64,000 nucleotides of DNA from Pseudomonas pergaminensis (GTDB lineage Bacteria > Pseudomonadota > Gammaproteobacteria > Pseudomonadales > Pseudomonadaceae): NCBI RefSeq assembly GCF_024112395.2, contig NZ_CP078013.2, forward strand, positions 868,001 through 932,000. Reading direction: 5' to 3'. Position numbers and translations under genes: made by a program. This document shows, one piece after another, positions 28,241 to 38,133 of this stretch (position 1 is the first letter of the stretch; every line of letters begins with the position of its first letter). A model generated the notes under the pieces. That model was not told the origin of the DNA. It made no database searches and was given only the letters and a program-made list of their open reading frames with translations.

Positions 28241-29395
28241 TTATTCCTCTTCCTTGACCGGTGCAGGTGGCGGACGCAGGCCGATTTCCGCCAGCAACTT
28301 GATCTCTTTGCCGTTGCGCATCACCTGGATCGCCACCTTATCGGTCGGCTTGATCCGCGCCACCTGGTTCATTGACTTGCGGCCATCACCGGCCGGTTCA
28401 CCGTTGATGCTGAGGATCACATCCCCCAGTTGCAGGCCGGCTTTCTGCGCCGGGCCGTCGCGGAAGATCCCAGCGACCACGATGCCTGGGCGTCCGGTCA
28501 AGCCAAACGACTCGGCCAGCTCCTTGGTCAACGGTTGCACTTCAATCCCCAACCAGCCGCGGATTACCTGGCCGTGCTCGATGATCGACTTCATCACTTC
28601 CATCGCCAGCTTCACCGGGATCGCAAAGCCGATGCCCTGGGAGCCGCCGGACTTGGAGAAAATCGCCGTGTTGATACCGGTCAGGTTGCCATTGGCATCC
28701 ACCAGCGCACCGCCGGAGTTGCCCGGGTTGATCGCGGCGTCGGTCTGGATGAAATCTTCGTAGCTGTTAAGGCCCAGCTGGTTACGCCCGGTGGCGCTGA
28801 TGATGCCCATGGTCACAGTCTGGCCCACGCCGAACGGGTTGCCGATGGCCAGTGCCACATCACCGACGCGCAAACCGTCGGAACGACCGAGGGTGATCGA
28901 AGGCAGGCTCTTGAGGTCGATCTTCAGGACTGCGAGGTCGGTTTCCGGGTCGCTGCCCACCACGCGGGCCAGGGTTTCGCGACCGTCGCGCAGGGCCACT
29001 ACAATCTGGTCGGCGCCGGTGGTCACGTGGTTGTTGGTGAGGATGTAGCCTTCGGGGCTCATGATCACCCCGGAACCCAGGCTGGACTCCATGCGCCGCT
29101 GCTTGGGCCCGTTGTCGCCGAAGTAGCGGCGGAACTGCGGGTCTTCAAACAGCGGGTGCGCCGGTTTGTTGATGACCTTGGTCGTGTACAGGTTGACCAC
29201 CGCCGGGGCGGCAATGGTGACCGCGTCGGCATAGGTCACCGGGCCTTGCACCACCGCGTTGCTCTGCGGCGCCTGCTGCAGGTTTACATCAAGGCTGGGA
29301 AGACCCACCAGCTCCGGGAAACGCTGAATAATCAACATCGCGATCAGCACGCCAGCCAACAATGGCCATCCAAAAAAACGCAGCGCCTTGAGCAT
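28241..29395 (-). CDS. algW: Periplasmic serine protease AlgW (DegS homologue)
   Basis: An inner-membrane-anchored trypsin-like protease that senses misfolded outer-membrane proteins and cleaves anti-sigma factor MucA, starting the AlgU (sigma-E) envelope stress cascade. It has 384 residues: an N-terminal membrane anchor (LLAGVLIAMLIIQRF), a protease domain with the triad His in NNHVTTGADQ, Asp in DPETDLAVLKI and Ser in NPGNSGGALV, and one C-terminal PDZ domain (from about residue 280). One PDZ domain and a membrane anchor distinguish it from MucD/DegP. ATG 29395 has AGGA upstream; a TTG one codon earlier also exists. Confidence 0.94.
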   Translation of the reverse strand: MLKALRFFGWPLLAGVLIAMLIIQRFPELVGLPSLDVNLQQAPQSNAVVQGPVTYADAVTIAAPAVVNLYTTKVINKPAHPLFEDPQFRRYFGDNGPKQRRMESSLGSGVIMSPEGYILTNNHVTTGADQIVVALRDGRETLARVVGSDPETDLAVLKIDLKSLPSITLGRSDGLRVGDVALAIGNPFGVGQTVTMGIISATGRNQLGLNSYEDFIQTDAAINPGNSGGALVDANGNLTGINTAIFSKSGGSQGIGFAIPVKLAMEVMKSIIEHGQVIRGWLGIEVQPLTKELAESFGLTGRPGIVVAGIFRDGPAQKAGLQLGDVILSINGEPAGDGRKSMNQVARIKPTDKVAIQVMRNGKEIKLLAEIGLRPPPAPVKEEE

Positions 29396-29497
29396 CAAGT
29401 AAGTCCTGACAGGTTGCAGGGGGCGGGAGAGCGCCCATAATGTCGCGCATTATACGAGGCTGCGAGCGCCTTCGAACGGGATATTTAGGAGTCTTTT

Positions 29498-30256
29498 ATG
29501 GCCGTCCCCCTTACCACCCTCGTCGAGGAAGCGGACCGCTACCTCGGCAGTGCAAAAATTGCCGATTATTGCCCCAATGGCCTGCAGGTCGAGGGCCGCC
29601 CTCAAGTGATGCGCATCGTCAGCGGCGTGACCGCCAGCCAGGCCTTGCTGGATGCTGCCGTCGAAGCCCAGGCCGATTTGATCCTGGTGCACCACGGCTA
29701 TTTCTGGAAAGGCGAAAACCCCTGCATCACCGGGATGAAGCAGCGTCGCCTCAAGACGCTGCTCAAGCACGACATCAGCCTGTTGGCCTACCATCTGCCG
29801 TTGGACTTGCATCCCGACGTCGGTAATAACGTGCAACTTGCCCGTCAGTTGGATATCACCGTCGAAGGCCCGCTGGACCCGAGCAACCCCAAGATCGTCG
29901 GACTGGTCGGCTCCCTCGCCGAGCCCCTGTCACCCCGTGATTTCGCCCGCCGTGTGCAGGAGGTCATGGGCCGTGAACCGCTGCTGATCGAAGGCAGCGA
30001 AATGATCCGCCGTGTCGGCTGGTGCACCGGCGGTGGCCAGGGCTACATCGACGACGCGATTGCGGCCGGTGTCGACCTGTACCTGAGCGGTGAAGCCTCC
30101 GAGCAAACTTTTCACAGCGCCCGCGAAAACGACATCAGCTTCATCGCCGCCGGCCACCACGCCACCGAGCGCTACGGCGTACAGGCCCTGGGCGATTACC
30201 TGGCGCGGCGCTTTGCCCTGGAGCATCTGTTCATCGATTGCCCCAACCCGATTTGA
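29498..30256 (+). CDS. Nif3-like dinuclear metal centre protein (YbgI family)
   Basis: A 252-residue protein of the Nif3/YbgI family, which forms toroidal hexamers with a two-metal site. Metal-ligand motifs are LVHHGYFWKGE near residue 65, AYHLPLDLHPDVGNN near 98, and a C-terminal AAGHHATERYGVQAL. Its in vivo substrate is not established; GTP-cyclohydrolase-like activity has been suggested for relatives. ATG 29498 follows an AGGAGT site. It is divergent from algW and upstream of cysD. Confidence 0.92.
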   Translation: MAVPLTTLVEEADRYLGSAKIADYCPNGLQVEGRPQVMRIVSGVTASQALLDAAVEAQADLILVHHGYFWKGENPCITGMKQRRLKTLLKHDISLLAYHLPLDLHPDVGNNVQLARQLDITVEGPLDPSNPKIVGLVGSLAEPLSPRDFARRVQEVMGREPLLIEGSEMIRRVGWCTGGGQGYIDDAIAAGVDLYLSGEASEQTFHSARENDISFIAAGHHATERYGVQALGDYLARRFALEHLFIDCPNPI

Positions 30257-30392
30257 GGGCCAAACCTGGGGGCATATTCATATACCGTTTCGATCTAGAT
30301 GGCTCCCTGAATAGAAGCAGGTGCTGTGCTAGCATGCCCCGCTCGAACACGGCCCGCTGGCCGTCCATAAGATCGTTTTTCCGTGAGTAACC

Positions 30393-31310
30393 ATGGTCGA
30401 CAAACTGACGCATCTGAAACAGCTGGAGGCGGAAAGCATCCACATCATCCGCGAGGTCGCCGCCGAGTTCGACAACCCGGTGATGCTCTACTCGATCGGT
30501 AAAGACTCCGCCGTGATGCTGCACCTGGCACGCAAGGCCTTTTTCCCGGGCAAACTGCCGTTCCCAGTGATGCACGTCGACACCCGCTGGAAATTCCAGG
30601 AGATGTACAAGTTCCGCGACAAGATGGTCGAGGAGCTGGGCCTGGACTTGATCACCCACGTGAACCCGGACGGCGTGGCGCAGGGCATCAACCCCTTCAC
30701 CCACGGCAGCGCCAAGCACACCGACATCATGAAGACCGAAGGCCTCAAACAGGCCCTGGACAAGCATGGTTTCGACGCGGCCTTTGGCGGTGCCCGTCGC
30801 GATGAAGAGAAATCCCGCGCCAAAGAGCGCGTGTACTCATTCCGCGACAGCAAACACCGCTGGGACCCGAAAAACCAGCGCCCCGAGTTGTGGAATGTCT
30901 ACAACGGCAACGTCAACAAGGGCGAGTCCATCCGCGTGTTCCCGCTGTCCAACTGGACCGAGCTGGACATCTGGCAGTACATCTACCTCGAAGGCATCCC
31001 GATCGTGCCGCTGTACTTCGCCGCCGAGCGTGAAGTGATCGAGAAGAACGGCACGTTGATCATGATCGATGACGACCGCATCCTCGAGCACCTGTCCGAC
31101 GAAGACAAAGCCCGAATCGTCAAAAAGAAAGTACGTTTCCGTACCCTTGGCTGCTACCCGTTGACGGGCGCGGTGGAGTCCGAAGCCGAGACGCTGACGG
31201 ACATCATTCAGGAAATGCTCCTGACGCGAACTTCCGAGCGCCAGGGCCGTGTCATCGACCACGATGGTGCAGGCTCGATGGAAGATAAAAAACGTCAAGG
31301 CTATTTCTAA
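30393..31310 (+). CDS. cysD: Sulfate adenylyltransferase subunit 2
   Basis: The small catalytic subunit of ATP sulfurylase, which forms adenosine 5'-phosphosulfate from sulfate and ATP in assimilatory sulfate reduction. It has 305 residues, with the PP-loop-like [18 protein letters not shown] near residue 32, [19 protein letters not shown], and the C-terminal [16 protein letters not shown]. It lies 9 bases before cysNC. The 136-base gap upstream is AT-rich in its first half (GCATATTCATATACCG) and is the likely site for CysB-type control, but I cannot define boxes with confidence. Confidence 0.97.
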   Translation: MVDKLTHLKQLEAESIHIIREVAAEFDNPVMLYSIGKDSAVMLHLARKAFFPGKLPFPVMHVDTRWKFQEMYKFRDKMVEELGLDLITHVNPDGVAQGINPFTHGSAKHTDIMKTEGLKQALDKHGFDAAFGGARRDEEKSRAKERVYSFRDSKHRWDPKNQRPELWNVYNGNVNKGESIRVFPLSNWTELDIWQYIYLEGIPIVPLYFAAEREVIEKNGTLIMIDDDRILEHLSDEDKARIVKKKVRFRTLGCYPLTGAVESEAETLTDIIQEMLLTRTSERQGRVIDHDGAGSMEDKKRQGYF

Positions 31311-31319
31311 GGGGCTGTC

Positions 31320-33218
31320 ATGTCGCATCAATCTGATTTGATCAGCGAGGACATCCTCGCCTACCTGGGCCAGCACGAGCGCAAGGAAATGTTGCGCTTC
31401 CTGACCTGTGGCAACGTCGACGACGGCAAGAGCACCCTGATTGGGCGCCTGCTGCACGACTCCAAGATGATCTACGAAGATCACCTGGAAGCCATCACCC
31501 GCGATTCGAAGAAGTCCGGCACCACGGGCGATGATATCGACCTGGCACTGCTGGTCGACGGCCTGCAGGCCGAGCGTGAGCAAGGCATCACCATCGACGT
31601 TGCCTACCGCTACTTCTCCACCGCCAAACGCAAATTCATCATCGCCGACACCCCCGGCCATGAGCAGTACACCCGCAACATGGCCACCGGTGCCTCCACC
31701 TGTGATCTGGCGATCATCCTGATTGACGCGCGTTATGGCGTGCAGACCCAGACCCGTCGCCACAGCTTTATCGCCTCTTTGCTGGGCATCAAGCACATCG
31801 TGGTGGCCGTCAACAAGATGGACATCAATGGCTTCGACCAGAGCGTATTCGAGCAGATCAAGGCCGATTACCTGAAGTTCGCCGACGGTATCGCGTTCAA
31901 GCCGAGCACCCTGGCGTTCGTGCCGATGTCGGCGCTCAAGGGCGACAACGTGGTGAACAAGAGTGAGCGTTCGCCTTGGTACACCGGGCAGTCGCTGATG
32001 GAGATCCTCGAAACCGTCGAGATCGCCAACGACCGCAACTACACCGACCTGCGTTTCCCGGTGCAGTACGTCAACCGCCCGAACCTGAACTTCCGTGGTT
32101 TTGCCGGCACCTTGGCCAGCGGCATCGTGCACAAGGGCGACGAAGTCGTGGTGCTGCCGTCGGGCAAGAGCAGTCGCGTCAAATCCATCGTCACCTTTGA
32201 AGGTGAACTGGAGCACGCCGGCCCAGGCCAGGCCGTGACCCTGACCATGGAAGACGAGATCGACATCTCCCGTGGCGACCTGCTGGTACACGCCGACAAT
32301 GTGCCGCAAGTGACCGATGCCTTTGACGCCATGCTGGTGTGGATGGCCGAAGAGCCGATGCTGCCGGGCAAAAAATACGACATCAAGCGCGCCACCAGCT
32401 ACGTGCCGGGTTCCATCACCAGCATCGTGCACCGCGTGGATGTGAACACCCTGGCCGAAGGCCCGGCGAGTTCGCTGCAGTTGAACGAGATCGGCCGGGT
32501 CAAGGTCAGTCTCGACGCGGCCATCGCCCTGGACGGCTACGACAGTAACCGCACCACTGGCGCGTTCATTGTTATCGACCGCCTGACCAACGGCACCGTG
32601 GCGGCGGGCATGATCATCGCACCACCGGTCACCCACGGCAGCTCGGCGCAGCACGGCAAGCTGGCTCACGTCGCCACCGAAGAGCGCGCACTGCGCTTTG
32701 GCCAGCAACCGGCTACCGTGCTGTTCAGCGGCCTGTCGGGCGCTGGCAAGAGCACCTTGGCCTACGCGGTTGAGCGCAAGCTCTTCGACATGGGCCGTGC
32801 GGTGTTCGTGCTGGATGGCCAGAACCTGCGTCACGACCTGAACAAAGGCTTGCCGCAGGACCGCGCCGGTCGCACCGAGAACTGGCGTCGTGCCGCTCAC
32901 GTGGCACGCCAGTTCAACGAAGCCGGCCTGCTGACCCTGGCTGCCTTTGTGGCGCCGGATGCCGAAGGCCGTGAACAGGCCAAGGCGCTGATCGGCGCTG
33001 ACCGCCTGCTGACCGTCTACGTGCAAGCGTCGCCGCTGGTGTGCGCCGAGCGTGATCCGCAAGGCTTGTACGCTGCCGGTGGGGATAACATCCCGGGCGA
33101 GTCCTTCCCGTATGACGTGCCGTTGAATGCCGACCTGGTCATCGACACCCAGGCCCTGTCGCTGGAAGAGAGCGTCAAGCAAGTGCTGGAGTTGTTGCGC
33201 CAGCGCGGCGCGATCTAA
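31320..33218 (+). CDS. cysNC: Bifunctional sulfate adenylyltransferase subunit 1 / APS kinase
   Basis: A fusion of the GTPase subunit of ATP sulfurylase (CysN) with adenylylsulfate kinase (CysC), giving PAPS. It has 632 residues. The CysN part has G1 GNVDDGKST (31-39), [17 protein letters not shown] and NKMD. The CysC part starts near residue 460 with P-loop GLSGAGKST (about 471) and has [13 protein letters not shown]. The fusion is normal in Pseudomonas. It is cotranscribed with cysD and followed by a strong terminator. Confidence 0.97.
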   Translation: MSHQSDLISEDILAYLGQHERKEMLRFLTCGNVDDGKSTLIGRLLHDSKMIYEDHLEAITRDSKKSGTTGDDIDLALLVDGLQAEREQGITIDVAYRYFSTAKRKFIIADTPGHEQYTRNMATGASTCDLAIILIDARYGVQTQTRRHSFIASLLGIKHIVVAVNKMDINGFDQSVFEQIKADYLKFADGIAFKPSTLAFVPMSALKGDNVVNKSERSPWYTGQSLMEILETVEIANDRNYTDLRFPVQYVNRPNLNFRGFAGTLASGIVHKGDEVVVLPSGKSSRVKSIVTFEGELEHAGPGQAVTLTMEDEIDISRGDLLVHADNVPQVTDAFDAMLVWMAEEPMLPGKKYDIKRATSYVPGSITSIVHRVDVNTLAEGPASSLQLNEIGRVKVSLDAAIALDGYDSNRTTGAFIVIDRLTNGTVAAGMIIAPPVTHGSSAQHGKLAHVATEERALRFGQQPATVLFSGLSGAGKSTLAYAVERKLFDMGRAVFVLDGQNLRHDLNKGLPQDRAGRTENWRRAAHVARQFNEAGLLTLAAFVAPDAEGREQAKALIGADRLLTVYVQASPLVCAERDPQGLYAAGGDNIPGESFPYDVPLNADLVIDTQALSLEESVKQVLELLRQRGAI

Positions 33219-33231
33219 CCCTCGCGGCCAC

Positions 33232-33270
33232 AAAAAAGCCCGCCACCGAGTGATCGGTGGCGGGCTTTTT
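33232..33270 (+). terminator. Terminator after cysNC (bidirectional)
   Basis: A 12-bp perfect stem (GCCCGCCACCGA with TCGGTGGCGGGC, 4-base loop) is flanked by A and T runs, so it can act for cysNC and for the convergent acyltransferase gene. Confidence 0.92.
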
Positions 33271-33298
33271 ACATATTAACAAATGTGCACACTGCCAA

Positions 33299-33387
33299 TG
33301 TGGGAGCTGGCTTGCCTGCGATAGCGGTCTGCCAGTTGATATATTTACAACAGATCCACCGCTTTCGCAGGCAAGCCAGCTCCCACA
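33299..33387 (+). repeat. REPIN, GCTGGCTTGCCTGC type
   Basis: An inverted REP pair with the variant core TGTGGGAGCTGGCTTGCCTG. The right arm has AAGCCAGCTCCCACA. It lies between the cysNC terminator and the acyltransferase gene. Confidence 0.9.
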
Positions 33388-33393
33388 TTTTGA

Positions 33394-34293
33394 TCACTGT
33401 TTACCTGGGAAGTCTTTGTGCAGCTTTTCCAGCAGTTGGTCCTTGTCTTCCCACAACCGGTTGATCCAGCCCTGGAACGCCGTCCGATACTCCCCATCCT
33501 GCTCATAATTCTTGCCAATGAACGCGGCCGGGATCTGCACTTCTTCGAACTGCACCACCACATCCTTCACATTCCCACACAGCAAATCCCAATACCCAGG
33601 ACGCCCGGCCGGGTAGTGAATGGTCACGTTTACCAGTGACTTCAACTGCTCGCCCATGGCATCCAGCACAAACGCAATGCCGCCAGCCTTGGGCTTGAGC
33701 AGGTAGCGAAACGGCGAGTTTTGCTGGGCATGTTTGCCCGGCGTAAAGCGTGTGCCCTCGGCAAAGTTGAAAATGCCCACCGGGTTGTCGCGAAACTTCG
33801 CACAGGTCTTACGGGTGGTTTCCAGGTCCTTGCCTTTCTTTTCCGGGTGTTTTTCCAGGTAGGCCTTGGTGTAGCGCTTCATGAACGGAAAGCCGAGCGC
33901 CCACCACGCCAGGCCAATCACCGGCACCCAGATCAGCTCCTGCTTGAGGAAGAATTTCAGCGGGCGAATTCGGCGGTTCAGCACGTATTGCAACACCATG
34001 ATGTCGACCCAGCTCTGGTGGTTGCTGGTCACCAGGTACGAGTGCTGGTAATCAAGGCCTTCAAGCCCGGTCAGGTGCCAGCGGGTGCGGCGTACCAGGT
34101 TCATCCAGCCCTTGTTGTTGGTCACCCACGCCTCATGGGTGTGGTTCATCAGCCATTCGCTGAAACGCTTGGCAAATGGCAGCGCCTTGAACAGCGCCAC
34201 GATAAACAGGAACGAACACAGCAGGATCGTGTTCAGCGCCAGCAACAGCGAAGCGATCACCCCGCGCACGGCGGCAGGTAGAAAATCCAGCAT
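33394..34293 (-). CDS. Lysophospholipid acyltransferase-like protein (YihG family)
   Basis: A 299-residue PlsC-superfamily acyltransferase with an N-terminal membrane segment (LLLALNTILLCSFLFIVALF). The catalytic motif is NHQSWVDIMVL (HX4D-type) near residue 91, and the acceptor motif is FNFAEGTRFTPGK near 176. It most resembles the E. coli YihG type, which acylates lysophospholipids. The start codon abuts the pta stop, so the two are cotranscribed. Confidence 0.88.
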   Translation of the reverse strand: MLDFLPAAVRGVIASLLLALNTILLCSFLFIVALFKALPFAKRFSEWLMNHTHEAWVTNNKGWMNLVRRTRWHLTGLEGLDYQHSYLVTSNHQSWVDIMVLQYVLNRRIRPLKFFLKQELIWVPVIGLAWWALGFPFMKRYTKAYLEKHPEKKGKDLETTRKTCAKFRDNPVGIFNFAEGTRFTPGKHAQQNSPFRYLLKPKAGGIAFVLDAMGEQLKSLVNVTIHYPAGRPGYWDLLCGNVKDVVVQFEEVQIPAAFIGKNYEQDGEYRTAFQGWINRLWEDKDQLLEKLHKDFPGKQ

Positions 34294-36393
34294 TTAGATA
34301 TCCATAGGTCGGTTGGCGGCTTGGATCGCGGTGAGCGCGATGGTGTACACGATGTCGTCTACCTGGGCGCCACGCGGCAGGTCGTTGACCGGCTTGCGCA
34401 GGCCCTGGAGCATTGGCCCCAGGCTTACGCAATCGGCGCTGCGCTGCACGGCCTTGTGCGTGGTGTTGCCGGTGTTGAGGTCGGGGAACACAAACACTGT
34501 AGCCTTGCCGGCGACCTGGCTGTTGGGGGCCAGTTGCCGGGCCACGTTCTCGTTGGCGGCAGCGTCGTATTGCAGCGGCCCGTCGATCAGCAGCGAGCTT
34601 TGCTGCTCGTGGGCGAGCAGGGTGGCTTCGCGGACTTTTTCCACTTCTTCGCCGCTGGCCGAGTCACCGCTGGAATAGCTGATCATCGCCACCCGCGGGG
34701 TGATGCCGAACGCGGCCGCCGAGTCGGCGCTTTGCAGGGCAATCTCCGCCAGTTCGGCGGCGCTCGGGTGCGGGTTCATCACGCAGTCGCCGTACACCAG
34801 CACCTGTTCGGGGAACAGCATGAAGAACACCGACGACACCAGGGTGCAGCCCGGCGCGGTCTTGATCAGCTGCAGGGCAGGGCGGATGGTGTTGGCGGTG
34901 GAGTGAATGACGCCGGAGACCAGGCCGTCCACTTCATCCAGCGCGAGCATCATGGTGGCGATCACCACCGTGTCTTCCAATTGCTGCTCGGCCATCGGCG
35001 CGTTGAGGCTCTTGCTCTTGCGCAGCGCCACCATCGGCTCGACGTAGCGTTGGCGAATCAGGTCCGGGTCTAGAATCTCCAGGCCTTCGGGCAGTTCGAT
35101 GCCCTGGGCGCGGGCGACGGCTTCCACGTCTGCCGGCTTGGCCAGCAGCACGCAGCGGGCAATGCCCCGCGCCTGGCAGATGGCGGCGGCTTGCACGGTC
35201 AGTGGCTCGCTGCCTTCGGGCAGCACGATGCGTTTGTTGGCCGCCTGTGCACGCTGGATCAACTGGTAGCGGAACACTGCGGGTGACAGGCGCATTTCCC
35301 GTGGCGTGCCGCAGCGTTGGTGCAGCCAGCGCGCATCGAGGTGGCTGGCGACGAAGTCGGTGATGATCTCCGCACGCTCGCGGTCATCGATGGGGATTTC
35401 TTTGTTGAGGCTGTTGAGTTGGTTGGCGGTGTCGTAGGAGCCGGTGCTCACTGATAGCACGGGCAGCCCGGCCTGGAAGGCGCCACGGCACAACTCCATG
35501 ATGCGCGGGTCGGGCAGGGTGTCGCTGGTCAGCAACAGGCCGGCCAGGGGCACGCCGTTGATCGCCGCCAGGCTGACAGCGAGGATGATGTCGTCGCGGT
35601 CGCCGGGCGTCACCACCAGCACGCCGGGCTTGAGCAGCTCCACGGTGTTGCGCATGGTGCGGGCGCAAATGATGATCTTGGTCATGCGCCGGGTTTCGTA
35701 GTCGCCGGCGTTGAGGATCTGCGCGCCCATCAGGTCGGCGACGTCGCGGGTGCGCGGCGCGTTGAGTTCCGGCTGGTAGGGAATGCAGCCGAGCAGGCGG
35801 AAATCACCGCTGCGCAACAATGGCGAATGTTCTTTGAGGCGTGCCGAGAAAGCTTCCATGCTTTCGTCGGTGCGCACCTTGTTGAGGATCACGCCGAGTA
35901 CTTTCGGGTCTTTCGGGCCGCCGAACAGCTGGGCCTGCAGTTCCACGCGCCCGGAGAGCTCGGTGAGTACTTCGTTTTCCGGGGCGGACACCAGGATCAC
36001 TTCCGCATCCAGGCTCTTGGCCAGGTGCAGGTTGACCCGTGCCGCATAGCTGGCGCTGCGGGTGGGCACCATGCCTTCAACGATCAGCACGTCCTTGCCC
36101 ACGGCCGCTTGCTGGTACAGCGTGATGATTTCTTCGAGCAGTTCGTCGAGCTGGCCGTCACCGAGCATGCGCTCTACATGGGCCAGGCCCAGGGGCTGTG
36201 GCGGCTTGAGGCCGTGGGTGCGCGCCACCAGTTCGGTGGAGCGCTCGGGGCCGGTATCGCCGGGATGTGGCTGGGCAATCGGCTTGAAAAAGCCGACTTT
36301 CAGCCCGGCCCGCTCAAGGGTACGCACCAGCCCAAGGCTGATGGAGGTCAGACCCACACCAAAATCGGTGGGCGCGATAAAAAAAGTCTGCAT
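34294..36393 (-). CDS. pta: Phosphate acetyltransferase
   Basis: Interconverts acetyl-CoA and acetyl phosphate, linking central metabolism to acetate overflow and protein acetylation. It has 699 residues and the long three-part form: an N-terminal P-loop-like domain (MQTFFIAPTDFGVGLTS), a middle DRTGG domain, and a C-terminal PTA_PTB catalytic domain (from about residue 375, with IVLPEGSEPLTVQAA and HSTANTIRPALQ). The second of two in-frame ATGs (36393) is chosen by family N-terminus and the AGAGAA just upstream. ackA is not adjacent here. Confidence 0.95.
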   Translation of the reverse strand: MQTFFIAPTDFGVGLTSISLGLVRTLERAGLKVGFFKPIAQPHPGDTGPERSTELVARTHGLKPPQPLGLAHVERMLGDGQLDELLEEIITLYQQAAVGKDVLIVEGMVPTRSASYAARVNLHLAKSLDAEVILVSAPENEVLTELSGRVELQAQLFGGPKDPKVLGVILNKVRTDESMEAFSARLKEHSPLLRSGDFRLLGCIPYQPELNAPRTRDVADLMGAQILNAGDYETRRMTKIIICARTMRNTVELLKPGVLVVTPGDRDDIILAVSLAAINGVPLAGLLLTSDTLPDPRIMELCRGAFQAGLPVLSVSTGSYDTANQLNSLNKEIPIDDRERAEIITDFVASHLDARWLHQRCGTPREMRLSPAVFRYQLIQRAQAANKRIVLPEGSEPLTVQAAAICQARGIARCVLLAKPADVEAVARAQGIELPEGLEILDPDLIRQRYVEPMVALRKSKSLNAPMAEQQLEDTVVIATMMLALDEVDGLVSGVIHSTANTIRPALQLIKTAPGCTLVSSVFFMLFPEQVLVYGDCVMNPHPSAAELAEIALQSADSAAAFGITPRVAMISYSSGDSASGEEVEKVREATLLAHEQQSSLLIDGPLQYDAAANENVARQLAPNSQVAGKATVFVFPDLNTGNTTHKAVQRSADCVSLGPMLQGLRKPVNDLPRGAQVDDIVYTIALTAIQAANRPMDI

Positions 36394-36472
36394 GCGAATT
36401 CTCTGGAGGTGCATGGCTTGGGTGGCGCTCTATGGCTGAGCGTCTACCGCGAATCAAGCGCCAAGGTTATCG

Positions 36473-36763
36473 TTATTCGCGCTCCTGCGCACACCAGCCG
36501 CAGGCAAAGGGCTGGCCTATTTTTTCAAGGCGTTGCGCGGGGTCGAGTACCCAGGCGCGGGACTGCCAGGGTGGCTGGTGGCGAAGGTGCTGGGTGTGGC
36601 CGCAAGAGAGCTCGGCGACCCAGTGCTGGTCCTCGTCCTGGTGGAACCCGATGATGAAGGATGCCGTTGATCGGTCCCGTCTGTCCGGGTTCTGTTCGCT
36701 TTCGGGCAAATCCTTGTTTAGACTTGTCCGTTCTTCATTCTTATGCAAAAGGTCTCGCCCCAT
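36473..36763 (-). CDS. DUF3565 family small protein (start uncertain)
   Basis: The conserved part is recognisable: ASFIIGFHQDEDQHWVAEL, then SCGHTQHLRHQPPWQSRAWV and a C-terminal GQPFACGWC. The Cys and His residues suggest metal binding. The protein ends near 36473. The ATG at 36763 (residues MGRDLLHKNEE...) is the nearest ATG and would overlap the slyD start on the opposite strand; a TTG a few codons further in is possible. About 60-96 residues. Function is unknown. Confidence 0.65.
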   Translation of the reverse strand: MGRDLLHKNEERTSLNKDLPESEQNPDRRDRSTASFIIGFHQDEDQHWVAELSCGHTQHLRHQPPWQSRAWVLDPAQRLEKIGQPFACGWCAQERE

Positions 36764-37247
36764 GACGATCGCCGCTAACAAGGCTGTCTCCATCGACTAT
36801 ACCCTGACCAACGACGCTGGTGAGGTCATCGACAGCTCCGCCGGCGGCGCGCCGCTGGTCTACCTGCAAGGCGCAGGTAACATCATCCCAGGCCTGGAAA
36901 AGGCGCTGGAAGGCAAGAGCGTCGGTGATGAGCTGACCGTTGCCGTAGAACCTGAAGATGCCTACGGCGAGTACTCGGCCGAACTGGTCAGCACCCTGAG
37001 CCGCAGCATGTTCGAAGGCGTTGACGAACTGGAAGTGGGCATGCAGTTCCACGCATCCGCGCCGGACGGCCAAATGCAGATCGTCACCATCCGTGACCTG
37101 GACGGCGACGACGTGACCGTCGACGGCAACCACCCTCTGGCTGGCCAGCGCTTGAACTTCCAAGTGAAGATCGTTGCCATCCGCGACGCTTCCCAGGAAG
37201 AAGTGGCTCACGGCCACGTCCACGGTGAAGGCGGTCATCACCATTGA
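36762..37247 (+). CDS. slyD: FKBP-type peptidyl-prolyl isomerase SlyD
   Basis: A 161-residue prolyl isomerase and chaperone. The split FKBP domain (AVSIDYTLTNDAGEVIDSS, and QGAGNIIPGLEKALEGKSVG) encloses an insert-in-flap chaperone domain (about 70-130). A short histidine-rich tail (HGHVHGEGGHHH) can bind nickel or other metals. The tail is much shorter than in E. coli SlyD and lacks its cysteines. ATG 36762 matches the family start; the longer frame from 36432 is rejected. Confidence 0.94.
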   Translation: MTIAANKAVSIDYTLTNDAGEVIDSSAGGAPLVYLQGAGNIIPGLEKALEGKSVGDELTVAVEPEDAYGEYSAELVSTLSRSMFEGVDELEVGMQFHASAPDGQMQIVTIRDLDGDDVTVDGNHPLAGQRLNFQVKIVAIRDASQEEVAHGHVHGEGGHHH

Positions 37248-37270
37248 TCGTGGTTTGATCAATAGGTAGC

Positions 37271-37305
37271 AAAAACGCCCCGACTGGTTCGGGGCGTTTT
37301 TTTTT
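37271..37305 (+). terminator. Terminator after slyD
   Basis: A 9-bp stem (ACGCCCCGA with TCGGGGCGT, 5-base loop) followed by nine T residues, 27 bases past the slyD stop. Confidence 0.92.
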
Positions 37306-37333
37306 GCCTGTGTTTTTTGGTGGACCGGTTTCC

Positions 37334-37482
37334 TGTGGTGAGCGGGCTTTTTGTGGTGAGCGGGCTTGCCCGCGCTGGGGCGCGAAGCGGCCCCAAAACC
37401 TGGGACTGTGTTCTGTCTGGAGGAACGCGTTGATGTATTGGGGCTGCTGCGCAGCCCAGCGCGGGCAAGCCCGCTCACCACA
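37334..37482 (+). repeat. REP cluster of a second type (GTGGTGAGCGGGCTTGCCCGC)
   Basis: A full unit starting at 37352 (TGTGGTGAGCGGGCTTGCCC) is inverted at 37455-37482. A truncated extra copy (TGTGGTGAGCGGGCTTT) is at 37334-37350. The central spacer is longer (about 70 bases) than in the other REPINs of this window, and the core differs from them. Confidence 0.85.
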
Positions 37483-37524
37483 AAAAAGCCGCACATCCCG
37501 CAGGGGGGATTTTCAGGCCCCAAC

Positions 37525-37558
37525 AAAAATGCCCCGGACCTTTCGGTACGGGGCATTT
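37525..37558 (-). terminator. Terminator after rpsT
   Basis: A 10-bp stem (AAATGCCCCG with CGGGGCATTT) with a T-rich tail on the minus strand, about 45 bases after the rpsT stop. Confidence 0.85.
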
Positions 37559-37601
37559 CTTAACTGTTTCGCAACCAAGGTTGCGTTGCAGTTGTTACCA
37601 C

Positions 37602-37880
37602 TTAGGCTGCAGCAGGAACGCTCAGAGCCTTGATGTGGCCATTCAGGCGGCTCTTATGGCGAGCGGCCTTGTTCTTGTGGATGATGCCTTTATCGGCCAT
37701 GCGGTCGATAACTGGCACAGCCAGAACGTAAGCAGCTTGGGCTTTTTCAGCGTCTTTGGTGTCGATGGCTTTAACTACATTCTTGATGTAGGTACGAACC
37801 ATGGAACGCAGGCTGGCGTTGTGGCTGCGACGCTTCTCAGCCTGTTTTGCACGTTTTTTGGCGGAAGGTGTGTTGGCCAC
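37602..37880 (-). CDS. rpsT: 30S ribosomal protein S20
   Basis: A 92-residue basic protein binding the 5' domain of 16S rRNA. The sequence begins [17 protein letters not shown] and includes [26 protein letters not shown] S20 segments ([19 protein letters not shown]). ATG 37880 is preceded by CGAGGAGCTC. It is divergent from murJ, the conserved rpsT-murJ arrangement. The 253-base gap between them has no gene and should hold both promoters. Confidence 0.98.
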   Translation of the reverse strand: MANTPSAKKRAKQAEKRRSHNASLRSMVRTYIKNVVKAIDTKDAEKAQAAYVLAVPVIDRMADKGIIHKNKAARHKSRLNGHIKALSVPAAA

Positions 37881-38133
37881 CGTCGAGCTCCTCGAAAGAC
37901 TTTTTAGGAAATAGCAAACAAAATAGGCCGCGAATCATGCCGATGACTTGATGGGTTGTCAAGGGCGGCTGATGCGAACTGCTGAGTGGTCGATCTGAAG
38001 AGGCGGGTGATTTATTTCCGGCGCTTGACCTGTAAACTCGCGAGCTTTGGCTCTGTGCTGTTGCAGGCGCGCAGTATCGCATAAGTGGGCGCTTTGTTCG
38101 CCTGCTCTTTATCTAAAGGCGCAAACTCTTTCA

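Noticed and set aside
30837..33233. 798-residue open frame on the minus strand across cysD-cysNC
   Set aside because: Shadow of two well-identified genes in GC-rich DNA; composition is rich in Gln, His and Val, no ribosome binding site, no recognisable domain.
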